Assembly: GCA_002633005.1 (NCBI GenBank)
Contig: NMRA01001002.1
Location: 1 to 64,000 of the forward strand
DNA from: Phoronis australis
Taxonomy: Eukaryota; Phoronida; Phoronidae
DNA: 64,000 nucleotides
Reading direction: 5' to 3'
Part shown: piece after piece, positions 33,936 through 45,137 of the stretch
How positions within the stretch are numbered: the first letter of the stretch is position 1
Layout of the letters: every line of letters begins with the position of its first letter
Program-made: the position numbers and the translations under genes
Notes under the pieces: generated by a model
The model's database searches: none
What the model was told of the DNA's origin: nothing
The model's input: the letters and a program-made list of their open reading frames with translations, nothing else

Positions 33936-34130
33936 TCAAATCCTCCTCGATTCATAAACAAACAACTGCCATTCCTCACTGTCTTCAGACACTTTAATTT
34001 GTTTCATATGGCTCGCCGTATTATTTTTGCAGCAACTAACCAGTAACAGGTTCCTTTGTTCGCCCACTGTTGAGCATTTACAGCTTGACCTTCCTGCAAA
34101 CGAACAGCTGAAGCCGTCTGCTACAGCCAT
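33936..34130 (-). CDS. possible first exon of the 30-34 kb gene
   Basis: ATG at 34,130 opens 64 codons: MAVADGFSCSFAGRSSCKCS, then GEQRNLLLVSCCKNN, ending in VYESRRI and a stop at 33,936-33,938. Five cysteines within 45 residues suggest metal binding. It is in the same frame as the CCYPGHHG exon, but two stops lie between them. Either an intron (donor-like CTG|GTTAGT at about 34,040) or decay separates them. Confidence 0.35.
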   Translation of the reverse strand: MAVADGFSCSFAGRSSCKCSTVGEQRNLLLVSCCKNNTASHMKQIKVSEDSEEWQLFVYESRRI

Positions 34131-35427
34131 TTTGATTTGTGCTAATCTCGAACCAAAAGGCTCTGAGATGAAAGCCGATATAGCTGACCCTTTCGCCCTG
34201 TGTCATGCTATTCATCAAGTGCGTTTTGGACGTTGACTTATTACATCACAGTGCAAACTACAAGCATCACGCCGAATATACCAAAATTAGCAATTTATGA
34301 CCGTTTACTAGCGACGCTTCAAGGGAATTTTCGAAAATTCACTACGGCCGATCGTTTCAAAATTGGGAGCGTGGGGTAAGTTTTACCAATATTAGCAATG
34401 GATGAAATAAAAGAGCGAAGTCCACTTCAAGCATAAATCCATATCTAGTTTTTTGGGTAAACCTCTGCGATTCCTAAAAATAAGTCTTTGAACTTGGACA
34501 AAAATCACGTTTTTCGTACACCTTACTTCACTTTCCTCACTAGAACGATGGTAAATCAACAAAGAAGGCCAAAGAAGTCGTTTAAATTTTTTTATTTGGA
34601 CAAAATACAGTTATTTTTAATAGCCAATGGCTTTTTAAGGCTAATTATCCAATGTAACAGCAGATGAAGCGGAAGACATTTGCCTGTTTTTGAGGTACAC
34701 TCTAGTGTCAAGTTTCTTATAATTAACGGGAAAAAACACAGTTTTTGTGACTTTTTGAAAACCGAACCTTCCGCAAAAAAATGCAGTATAACAACCTATA
34801 TGATGGTTAAATGCAACATGCAAATTATGAGCTCCATGATACTGCATCCGCCAACATTTGCAGATTCTGCCAAAAAGCCCGTCTTAAGTGATCGTTTTTT
34901 GTCATTCTCCCACGACGTATAAATTTGATTCTCTCATAAGAACTCCAGATAGCCTACTTATTAAATTCGTCCATCATGTTCTCAAGCGTCATAATGTATT
35001 ATGCAGCTTGAAACGTCGCACCTAACAATGTTCTGTATTGTACATGATATACTTGGGGCCTATGGCCATGTGTATATAAATCATATAACTGTCCATTAGT
35101 GTTGCTCATAATCGCCACTTTCATCATCACAGTCATCGTCGTCGTTCATTTCGCCTAGTGTTGCTCAAGTTTGTAGGTAGGCTAGCACTGAACGGTCAGG
35201 CCGCGGCCACCGGGCATTTTCTAGTGCTTACAATTGAGCGTATGTCTGTTTTACCATAATGTTTTATTTCACGTTCTTTTCGAAAATTATGAAAATTATT
35301 TTTGTTTTCAAAGCAGGGGAAGAATTGTGATCAGATTTAAATGCAAATGGCTTATTGTACGCGTACGTGCTAACCAGTATTATTACATATAATTCAACCG
35401 ATATTACAATATACGTATATTTAAATC
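34131..35427. other. non-coding stretch, nothing recognised
   Basis: It could hold the promoter of the 30-34 kb gene. No TATA box at a fitting distance and no conserved motif was seen. Open frames 34,641-34,922 lie on opposite strands and show no domain. Confidence 0.35.
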
Positions 35428-36405
35428 GCCTATGAAAATCTTATTATAAAGATGTGGATTTCCGACTCTGTCCCAATTTTTGTACTTCAGGGTGACCTAA
35501 AAGGGCTGGTGGGTTACTTGTTAAATCCATGTTGTCATGTCTCTTAGGAGACATTTTTGTTAGTGCATCTGCATTGAATAAATTGATGTTTTTGATTAAT
35601 TTTGGCAGATTTCACAGATTTCCGTACAACTTCCAGGCTCAGATTTAGAAATTCTAGAGGTAATTGAAAGTATTTTGTCTGCATTAAACTCACCATTCTA
35701 ACACAATGAGTCCTTCGTTGATTACCACCATTGCCACGATGGAAGCTAATTCCTAGTTTTGCAAGCATTTCACACCATCACTTGTTGATGTCAGAAGCTC
35801 AGGGTGAACATACAATACTTAATAACTTCCTTTAATTTTATCACTAATCGGCGGATTTAGGTGGGCAGGGGCTGGCGCAAGCAAAATGAAACACCATTAG
35901 CGCGACGCGTGAGGCACTGTAACTAGTACTGGTACTGGAGAAGGGGGGTCTCAGACCCCAGATCATGGAGAGCTGTCGTTCCCGTTTCTTATTTCTTTAA
36001 TTGTTTTAGTCGATAGATTTCCCGAACAGAAAATACATACTCCTGGTCCCCGCACTTCAGTTTCGGGACGCCTGTACACATACAACCGCGCTTTGCCCAA
36101 TTCCCCGAGGTTACATGTAAAGCCCCCTTCTGGTCCTTGATCCGCCGCTGGAACAGTACCACAAGACGTCACCACTAGTTTCTTCATCATTTGTATCATC
36201 ATCACCAATGTCTCACGGACAATTGTTGCTGTTCTTGTATTGTTATTAGTGCACGGCAAAGATCTACTAAAGTTTGGTCAAGTACTGGGCTAATAAACAA
36301 ATTGCAGTTCAGTGTGGGAACGTCAATAGCGTAATTAGTTCACCTGTCAACTGTGCTTCTTCTGCTAGTTTTATTTTAATCGCACAGTGAACCTTTTACG
36401 TTCAC
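35428..36405 (+). repeat. duplicated block B1 (partner 2,748-3,725)
   Basis: Near-identical run with the left copy (tttccgactctgtccca, tacttcagggtgacctaaaa, gattaccaccattgccacga, gttgctgttcttgtattg). It includes the same MITE at about 35,845-36,152 (starting GGCGGATTTAGG, ending TTGATCCGCCGCTGG). Confidence 0.9.
35845..36152. mobile_element. ~300 bp MITE, GGCGGATTTAGG termini, copy 2
   Basis: Same element and same insertion site as 3,168-3,470, carried along by the block duplication. Confidence 0.7.
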
Positions 36406-36434
36406 ACATACATTTACAATTTTAAAATAACAAT

Positions 36435-37080
36435 AATGTCAGGTCTGTTTTCCTCCAATTAGCCCGTGCCTTCGATATGGTCCCACATCACCTACTTATT
36501 CACAAATTAAGATCGTTTGGAATATCTCGTAGTCTTTTAAGTTCATTGGAATCTCATCAACATAATCGCATCTAAAACGTGCGAATTGATGGTGTATATT
36601 CATTGACTTCATTTCCGCTTGATGTGAATGCTGTTGTGCCCCAGGACAGTGTTCGTTGCCCATTACTTTTCCCTTCCTGACAATATCCTATGAAAAACGT
36701 ATCTATTCGCTTATGACACATATTTATTCCCCCCATTCCCTAAAGACAATCCGTAACTATGTATGAGGCATATTCCTAGATCTCAAAAGATGTCTCACTC
36801 TAGACTGCATTCTGGTCCTTACCTAACTCTAATGAATTTCGACACAACTTCACAGACGTCCATCCGTTGTGCAATTGTCTGCAAGTTAAAACTTAAATTC
36901 ACTTTCTCTTGGACTGTCTAATTAATTCTCAGCAACACAAGGGTCTCCTCCAGGTCATCAAAAGTAACTGTGATGCATTCTCTACACTGAATGAATCCCA
37001 CATTTTTCTAGACAAAGCCCATATCTTCATCATTTTTTCAAGTATTTTCGGTGTTGTAACCAATCTTATCCTGGTAAATC
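36435..37080 (+). mobile_element. LINE reverse-transcriptase fragment (CR1/Jockey-like), dead
   Basis: Frames read QLARAFDMVPHHLLIHKLRS then FGISRSLLSSLESHQ, the LINE RT motif A region where functional copies have DxSKAFDxVPH. RIDGVYSLTSFPLDV and VVPQDSVRCPLLF follow, the motif B GVPQGS...GPLLF region. The FADD box is lost in frame-shifted sequence (IPPIPKD-like remnant at about 36,730). Different from LINE-A and LINE-B. Heavily mutated. Confidence 0.7.
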
Positions 37081-40000
37081 TGTAGCATCATTTGTTAATC
37101 ATTACCTGTTGTGATATTAATGTAATGTTCATCAAAATCACTTTACGCTTTTCTCTTTTTTCTTATTGTTGTATACAATGATATCAGTTTAATCTTATTA
37201 ATCATTGTGTGTTCGTTGCCCAAAGCCCGGATATCATGCTAATTGCGGTTTCCTGGCAGAGTTCAATAGTACTACATATTTGTGTAACTCTTAATATATT
37301 GTTACCTGTTAAAGCGACAAGACTATGTATTTAGTCAAGTACATACGATGTTGTTTAGCTTCAAGTCACATGATCCGTTTTCAAACTTTTAAAATCATGT
37401 TGATTAGGTTAGTGACTGGGTGTTTTGACTTTGTGTTTTCTGTGGTATGTTCTCGATTGGGTACACAAAGGGCTTGGGTCAGGGAAGGTTCATGAAATTG
37501 CTTGCTTTTATCTTTTGTACCCTATTATGCATTGTAAGTATGCGACTAGGCCCACGAAGACTCACTTTGTCAAGAACAAAATCCAACAGAGGGACTAAAA
37601 AATACTTCGAAAATCATCCAATCGCCATCCTTCTTGAATGTTGGCTGTTATCAGATTTCTATCATCCGTATTGTCAAGCTGGCGCAGAAACTAAACGTAA
37701 CTGGGTTGAAACAGCTAGAGCAGCAAGCTTTCAAATTTGAGGTGCAATCACACTTTTGCATAAATATGTATCCTATGGAATGTATTGATCAATGTTATAT
37801 GTGTACTCCTCAGGCTTTCTATTTGTATGATTGTAATATTTTTAAAGGTTCATCGTATTGTGCAAACCACTGCACTAGCAATTACTACACGACTTAAGCT
37901 ACAGTGACAACATGTTAAGAGTATTGAACCACGTGCAAAACATCACTTAGGCTGAGGCGGCAATTGATGTTCTGTCTCGTCACATGCAGGTATGCTTTGA
38001 ATACAAGGCAAGAAACACTCTAACTTCTTAACGCAGTAGGACCGGTTTCTACATAGCGTTTGTGTTATCAAGTCGCTCTTGTTGTTTTCTTTCATCAGTA
38101 ATCACACAAGTTTGATAGGTAACTAAACTGAAACCTGTAATAAAAACATTTGCTATGTATCACTAATAATATGCCTAACGAAATTCTAAAATTATGCTGT
38201 CTTGAAACTTCATCAATAATCGACCATTGTTTCTTTGAAAAACATCAACTAGTTTCCAAATGGAATTTTCTTGAAAAAGACATTCATCTTCATGTTAAAC
38301 TACAACTCAAAAATAATCTGTTGTGTTATTGTCAGCCTCGCATAAGTATATCTGAGGATTCATCATCTTGATGGGACAATGCTGACTGGGTGGGGTGAGT
38401 CTCACCAGCTATGATTGTCATCCAAGGTGTACTTGTGGCACATGCTGAGAAGTGTCCATTACAGTGAAACGATCTATAAGAAGCAACCTCTCATCTGTAT
38501 TTTGCTTATGCCTGCGAGTATTTCTTAGAAAGGCAGTTTTGTAAATCCAGTTAAGCAGCCTCACTTTGCACACATGTGACTCTGTGAAAAAGAACACTGC
38601 TGATACGACACTTAGAATAATCATATATCTTTCCTTCCAAAGCTTTGGCTCTCACCCTGCAACATCCTACTACACTGTAGATCCACACCTGTGCAGTCTG
38701 TGACAGAGCGTTGTTTCATTTCATAATGGTGCTTAGATTTGTCAACGCACGCTTGAATCCATAACAGTTAGAAATATGTGCAACTATCTATAATTGAATT
38801 GTGACAGACCTAATAATTTTTGTTGTGCGTCAATTGAACAAGTAATAGGGTTTGAGAATAACAAAAAGCAAATTTGCATTGGCTGAGAGTGTGCTATTTG
38901 GCAATACTGACAGGGCTATTGGTCTAGTATTATTCAGTTTTATTACTGTGTGCAGCCCTTGCTATCCATTTGGCTAAATAAATAAGGTACTAATTGGGGC
39001 CCTGCACAAAACATAGACCAAATCTCGTCCTCGCGGAGATGATTCAAAATTCGTTACAAACGGGGAAACCACTGAACTAAACAAGATAAGCTTAGGGACT
39101 TCCATGAAGCAGGGGAACCTGATTCGTCGCTTTATGTGCCTTTCGAAAGTGGTGGCGACTGCGGAGGGAAAGGGGCAGCACGATAATAGCGACGACATAA
39201 TTTAAGTATCAGCGTCCCAGGGATCTCTTTCATGATAAGAGATTTGGTTTTGAAATCCACAAATATTCCAAACTCAATCTAGCATACAAAAAATTATCTG
39301 GAAAAAAAGGAAACTCATCAATTTATTTTCGTTAGATAATTTGAATAAATTATTGCCAAGGCATCATGTATTAATGATTACTGGACTAAACCTTTACTTA
39401 GTAATTGTGAAATGGAAATATTATTACCACACTGACAGTACGTCTGTGACCTGAATACTCATTAACTGCAATCAATGGATTATCGGCAGGTCCATACTGA
39501 GGTCATAATTTAGTAAAACAAAACAAAACGCAATAAAACACGCCCGCACTTTGACAGTTTTGTTTAGTGTTTGTCTGAAATGTAAGTATAAGTACCATAA
39601 CAGCATTGACAATGGATTCCCAGCAGTACATTCTGTAAGATATTCAGGTGATGAAGTCGAGCCCACTAAATCTTTAGGGCAGGCCCTGGGTGCCAGTAAG
39701 AGAGACTGGTCGACTTCTGTGTAAACATTACCCGTCATTCGCTCCTAAAACCTGCATGCAAATTTTGTCATAATCGGCCAACAATATTTATACAAACTTG
39801 CCATTTTGGTGGGCACTCGTAGCTAGTAAAACACTTGACACATTGCGAGTCCATGTTTTTGTTAGAGTAACTGATGCTAACGCCTTCCCAAGCAGCCAAT
39901 GCTAGATTATCCAGTTGCTTACGTCTTAAGCCTCGTTTTGAATTCGATATTCTTGGGAGGAAGAAATGTAGCAATAAAGAGACAATTGAAAGTTGCTTTG

Positions 40001-40640
40001 ACAGATCTTTATTTTGCCTTAGTCTTTTTTGCCTGAAATTAAAGTTTAAAACAGAAATTACATAGATTCAATAGTGATATACTCAAACACAGAATGAAAG
40101 ACACTGTTGTTTCGAGTACAGACTGGCACAGAGGTAAACTTAAGAATATTCAAAATGCAAGTCACATTTATTTATGCAGTTTTAGTTCGAAGAATCGACT
40201 TCCGGCAACAAAGTCGACGTGTCATCGTGTGAAAAAAATCACCAATCACAATTTGAGGAACTGACTATTAAATAACTTTATCGACGTTGCAAAGCTGCCT
40301 GTGCCCAGTGGCATGAAACAATCCCGAAAAGGGATTATTTTCAATCCTTTACGTAGTTGTGTCGTTCTTTAATCACATATGTGATGTTGTCTCACTATCT
40401 GATTTTTACAAAGTGGTCTATTTTAACTTTTAATACATGTAAATCCTAACAATATAATCGAAAACTGCGCCTTAGTTCAATGAAAAAGACAAAGACTTAA
40501 TCCATAAATAAGGGCGTGGCCATGGAAATATCCCTACTTATTTTCATTGATATCGAGCATTTAACGTAGAGTTTATTCTGGATTCATATCAAACATACCA
40601 TGGCTTAGTGATGAAACTAAAGCAACATGAGCGAGGAAAA
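37081..40640. other. 3.5 kb stretch without a recognised gene
   Basis: Open frames at 37,447-37,897, 38,150-38,371, 39,472-39,738 and 39,874-40,065 were read and show no domain. One phrase near 37,660 (IRIVKLAQKLNVTGLKQLE) vaguely recalls the helix after a BTB fold but is too short to call. Confidence 0.35.
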
Positions 40641-40730
40641 TAATGTTTTCAGAGGTCAAAAAGTACGCAGTAGGGAACATAAATGAGTCCCTATTTTGGA
40701 TGTATTCATGCAACTGGCCACTAGCTTCTT

Positions 40731-40945
40731 CTACCTGGATTCTGGTTCATTTTACAGCTTTTGTCCATGATCACAGTGTGGCAGGAAAGAAAATTTCTCG
40801 CGAACCCGTCAGTCATCAATCCATAGTAGAAGAAGAAAATCCTCTCTTCAACGTCGGTAAAACAATTTCGCGGAACATTCCAGCATTTTTCCATTTTGTT
40901 ATTCACCTGAACGATTACGTTGTCATCTCCGTCGTCAGAAATGTC
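40731..40945 (-). CDS. internal exon with four cysteines, possible later exon of the secreted-protein gene
   Basis: The minus strand is open from about 40,945 to the donor CCAG|GTAGAAG at 40,731/40,730. It reads GDDNVIVQVNNKMEKCWNV, then PRNCF, FFFYYGLMTDGFARNFLSC and TVIMDKSCKMNQNPG. Four cysteines (CW, NC, SC, SC) in a compact segment suit a disulfide-bonded extracellular peptide. It lies ~3.1 kb downstream of the signal-peptide exon at 44,067-44,148 on the same strand, and a degenerate copy lies next to the other signal-peptide exon at 5.9 kb. Linkage to that gene is therefore likely but unproven. No convincing acceptor was found at its 5' edge. No known family recognised. Confidence 0.45.
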
Positions 40946-41293
40946 CCCGTGTTTGTAGGTTCAAGTTAAGTACTAGTCCACGAGAGCACCAACCATGAGC
41001 GGCAAGGTGGGGGTCAGCCGATTTTCACCAAATTTGGCACATATGTAGTCCTATGGGATCTATAAACAGCGGTAAACTATTTCCTCAAAATATTGTGTTT
41101 TTCTAAAGTTATAGGTTCAAACATATTTTACGGTTTCGCAGCCATGTTTTCACGGTATAAAAACTGTCGAGTTTTAACTGTTCATATTTTTCCTTGAATG
41201 AAAGCTATTGATTTATTATTCACTTGGCATTGTTTAGTGGTGCCTATAGATTGTTACGCAGATGTCTTGAAACACGATTCCGATTTACCGCCC

Positions 41294-41490
41294 NNNNNNN
41301 NNNNNNNNNNNNNNNNNNNNNNNNNNNNNNNNNNNNNNNNNNNNNNNNNNNNNNNNNNNNNNNNNNNNNNNNNNNNNNNNNNNNNNNNNNNNNNNNNNNN
41401 NNNNNNNNNNNNNNNNNNNNNNNNNNNNNNNNNNNNNNNNNNNNNNNNNNNNNNNNNNNNNNNNNNNNNNNNNNNNNNNNNNNNNNNNNN
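41294..41490. other. assembly gap (197 N)
   Basis: Run of N. Open frames drawn through it have no meaning. Confidence 1.
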
Positions 41491-41602
41491 CACAGGATGT
41501 TGCATAGCATTGTTAGAGGGCGTGTTCCGGGAAGGAAAGACTGAGACATATGGAAAAGGACAGTATTGTATCAGGAGAGCAGATGATTATCATTTAGCAG
41601 GG

Positions 41603-41725
41603 CCAGATCAAGGATTTTGAGTTAGTGTTGCCAATGACAGAGTATTAGCAAGGATTTTATTCTCTCAGACATTCACCCCACCGCACTGCCAAAGGAATCT
41701 GTGAAAATTTAATTCCGCCAATTAT
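41603..41725. mobile_element. MITE family 2, copy 2
   Basis: 'agatcaaggattttgagtta', 'cagagtattagcaaggattt' and 'tcagacattcacccc' match the 33.1 kb copy in order. Confidence 0.5.
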
Positions 41726-44066
41726 TAAAGCAACTGTGCAATTCGTAAAGCAAACAAGTTGACTTTCACAGTGTTGAGGATTTCACTGACAACTTCCGAA
41801 ACTGCCTCAGTTGCCGTTAATTCAAATCAGTTTCATAACAAGAGCCGTTGAATAAAGTCTATGAAAACACGACTGGAATGAGGAATATTTTGTGTATTCA
41901 AAATGCGTTTTAAAACTTAATATTTTTCTCTAATTACATCGCTTTCAGCGGTTCACTATGCAGACTGGTTACTGTGGTAAAATACAGTCAGGATTGTGAT
42001 AAATATGTCACGAGTACTCTCTCGTATGGCAATGCCACTAGGTCTAACGCCGACTTATCCCTTCACGCTTTTACGTAGCCATTCCCTGATGTCACATCAA
42101 TGATAAGTCACGAATAAACATGTCTCTGTTGCCTGGGAAGATAACTGCGATGAAAATTTCCAGTTTACGTTTTAGATTTGCGGTGTACGTGGATGGAACC
42201 GCTCCATTTGAGGAAAGAAATCTTATATTTTAACACCACAAAAAAATACCATTGTAATGTTGGGAGTCGATTGATTAAATTCTTGTTACTTGTCAGATCG
42301 TGAAGTTAGACATGTGAACATTTATTGTTTTTATGGTTGGGAGGTAGACCATTTTGGCTTACGAAACACATCATTAATTTATATTAATTTATGTTAATTG
42401 TAATGTGGTTGATAGTTCACCATTTTTGACTTTGGAAAGTTTTTTCCTGTAAATTATCTATGCATTTTTCAAAATGGCACCTTCCATGGTCAGTCACTGC
42501 AATGTCACGAACGTATTAGAGTTCCTTTTGATTGCATTTGAGAAGTCAGATTTGAATGAGTAGCAAAAACTACAGCGCCCATATTACATTTGTTTGCTGC
42601 ACATTCCTGTCCCTCCCTTCCTTTGTAATTCTTTGCAGCATTTCACACCTGCCGTGTGCCACTGTGTATGTCTCCAGCTTATGCTCTCGTCATTTAATAT
42701 CCACTTGAGAATGAGACTAGTTTGTCTCGAAATATCCTGTGCTTTTTACGTCAGTTACTTCATCTATGTTCCGTTGAGAGTAGAGTTTTATTCCGAACAT
42801 ATACATTTAAAAGACAAGGAATGAAGACTGTTTAATAACGAAACATGTCGTCTGTTCAATCAATACCATGGGTTTTTTCATAATTTGTTACCAAATTTTA
42901 ATTTCATAGATATATGTTTTATACCGTAGGCAATGATAACTAGGAATTATTATATCGTCATACGTGACATGCAAAAGTATTAGGTATAGGGCGAAGCCCG
43001 TGCTAAAATTTGTTTGCATACGACCACATCTGTCGGTTATGAGTGAGGCGGCGATAAAATCGTTTACGTCTTTGATAAATTTTCTTCGAATTCATTAAAA
43101 TTCATAATAAATAACGTCTTTTATTTATTAACGCATTATTTTCCTTTAAATTTATGGAACAGTGTAACAGTATTTGCGTAAGAATTTTGTTAACCATAGA
43201 TCTCAGGTAAGTATTAGACTGAGTATTTTTTGTACGTTTTTCGTAATAATTTTTCATTTCTTGTCAATTTTTATCAAATTATAGAGTAAGTCAGCGTGAA
43301 TGGATATACCTTTGAACTCTTTTTTTGTTTTTTTCGTTATCCATCATTTCGTTTTGCATTTGTTTATAACACCAGCACAGATTAGCAGTATAGTTTGAGG
43401 TCATCAATACCTCTGGGTTCATTTTTCTTCAGTAGCTGATGTACCATTAGTCTCAATAAATCCGCCTAGACCTTTAAAAGTTAAAACAGGCTATAACTGC
43501 AATTATCAGCCCGTGGACGTGTGCTGGTTATCTGCCCAAGAGCGGGTATGACAGTACATGTAGTTGTTTTGTATCATGACATTCTGCTTGATAACTCTCT
43601 TATCACACGCCAGTATCATATGATAAGGGGTTTCATCTTGAATTGTTAACTACGTCACAGACATTTCATACAGTTATCCTTTTCGAGTCTGCATTTTAAA
43701 GGATGTCAAATAATAATTAACTGTGAACACATTTTGAGTAGTTGATGGCTTCGATATTTTAGTGGTTAGCGGTCAGAAATATTCCGATTTGATTTGAGTA
43801 AAAGTCCATTTCGATTTCGTTTTAGCCATCTAAACTGTAGTGCTAAATGCACTTTTAAATTTGAAATGTTCCCAACCCAAAATGTTAATACACGATGCAA
43901 GCTCGACCAGGCTCACGTTCTGTGGACGCAACAAAGTAGCGAAAACGCAAAACCTAGCAAGATATCGCCAGGCATTACAAGGACTGCACGTGATCACTTT
44001 ATTTTACATGTAACTTGCAATTTTTTGCGGAAATCCGACCAGAACACTGACAGTTATTGTTCTCAC

Positions 44067-44148
44067 CTTGGTTCACCTCATGTACCGACTCCGCCTGGAG
44101 GCAGCCCACAGCCAGCATCAATAGAATGAATACGGCGACGCACTTCAT
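44067..44148 (-). CDS. first coding exon of a small secreted protein, copy 2
   Basis: ATG at 44,148 opens 27 codons starting MKCVAVFILLMLAVGCLQ and continuing AESVHEVNQ, then donor g|GTGAGA at 44,067 in phase 1. Compared with copy 1, the signal peptide differs at two residues in the first 19 while most residues after it differ. That is the usual profile of rapidly diverging secreted peptides. The intron start (gtgagaacaataactgtca) and the TATA distance are also conserved. The four-cysteine exon at 40.73-40.95 kb on the same strand is a candidate continuation. Function unknown; it could be any small extracellular peptide. Confidence 0.75.
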
Positions 44149-44199
44149 GACTTCTATTTTTCTGTATATCAAATTCAGATCATGTTACGGAGAAACAAG

Positions 44200-44207
44200 T
44201 ATATATA
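44200..44207 (-). promoter_or_regulatory. TATA box of secreted-protein gene copy 2
   Basis: TATATATA at 52-59 bp upstream of the ATG at 44,148, the same spacing as in copy 1. Confidence 0.6.
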
Positions 44208-44310
44208 GTGGAAAACAAGTACATGAGATTAAAACAAATTGTGGATAAACATTTGCAAACCTGTCTTGCATCTACAGAAAAATCACCATTCCGTATTATC
44301 ACGTAGAAAC

Positions 44311-44754
44311 TGAAACATAGCAACTTGCAAGTTGCAATATTACAGTAAAGCAAATCAAAGTATTTTTCCTGTAAACCACAAGACGGAGTTTTGTTTGTTT
44401 AAGTAAGGAAGTCGACTTATTCAGCACAATTCTTGACTATTACGAGCTAATGGTATTTGAAGCTGACGATGCAGGGTAATCATTGATGTAGGGTGAAGTT
44501 CTAACCAATCGCCATTAAAAAAGAAACAATTGATTTATGGCAGTCTAAAATAACTTTCTAGAAAGTTGTTTTTTCAGTGCCTGTTGATGTAGGTGAACAA
44601 ACTTTAATATTATTATACCATTTGGCTGGTAGCAGCAACTACAAACTCCAATGATTCAACATTGACAGCTTATCTTGGACCTGGAACGAGCTTTTTGTTT
44701 TTACGATGTTTGTTTTACACATGTATGCGGATATTAAATGTACAATCAGAAGTT
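44311..44754. other. non-coding stretch
   Basis: The open frame 44,662-44,970 runs into the duplicated block, and its left-copy counterpart has stops. Not a gene. Confidence 0.4.
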
Positions 44755-45137
44755 TTCAGAATTTCAAAAACATTATTTTTTCATTTTGATAAAAACAAAC
44801 GAATTGTTACATTACAGTTAGGCAACAAATTATTGAACGGCTTTTTAATGTTTAATGCAATACAAATCCTCATCCAATCACTTTCCAAAGGATTTTTAAA
44901 AAGTTGCATTAAAAGAGAATGCGAGATCTGTGATGTCTATTATTCAATAAGTGTCCATCATGCCTCCTAGCTTGCTGTTACAATAGAAAGTCTTTCATGC
45001 TTGGAAGCGCAATTTTCATGGCGTATACATGTAACTTGAAAACCTTAATGGCCATGTCTTGTATATCGTTTCCATTCAAGTTATTGCGAAAACCTACCTA
45101 GAAACCTAAATTATACTCACCATTATTCGACCACTTA
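44755..45137 (+). repeat. duplicated block B5 (partner 13,050-13,433)
   Basis: Same landmarks as the left copy, again ending at the left terminus of an R1 element. Confidence 0.75.

Larger units (their letters stand above)
29906..34130 (-). pseudogene. multi-exon gene of a cysteine-rich 'GWALKS' family, apparently decayed
   Basis: Exon-like pieces on the minus strand join in order with matching splice signals (34,130 to 33,731; 31,895-31,581; 30,445-29,906). The predicted chain has an HCCYPGHHGRRGG Cys/His motif, VTMKFASVVKSFRNEILPIG across the first verified junction to VRCWNAY, a C2H2-like finger (CNEPDCHLSF...H), a GWALKSSKKR domain and a basic/acidic C-terminal region. I recall multi-copy invertebrate proteins with this architecture (GWALKS...F...Q...FFSRL...LCEL...LK..ML..IC). 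Their function is unknown to me, and they often sit near repeats. An in-frame TAA (31,789-31,791), two or three frameshifts and two stops in the first part suggest a pseudogene, though assembly errors could explain some. Confidence 0.55.
42010..44310 (+). repeat. duplicated block B2 (partner ~4,170-6,080)
   Basis: Patchy collinear match to the left copy, strongest at 43,930-44,230 around the secreted-protein exon and its promoter. Internal open frames (42,594-42,824; 43,794-44,129) are not preserved between copies. Confidence 0.8.

Noticed and set aside
37447-37897. Open frames with a phrase resembling a BTB helix
   Set aside because: Resemblance covers about 20 residues only, and frames change within it.
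40731-40945. Macin-type antimicrobial peptide assignment (C-x6-C start)
   Set aside because: Only the first cysteine spacing agrees. The remaining cysteine pattern and aromatic residues do not.
41198-41620. Long open frames across the N run
   Set aside because: They exist only because unknown bases are read as open codons.
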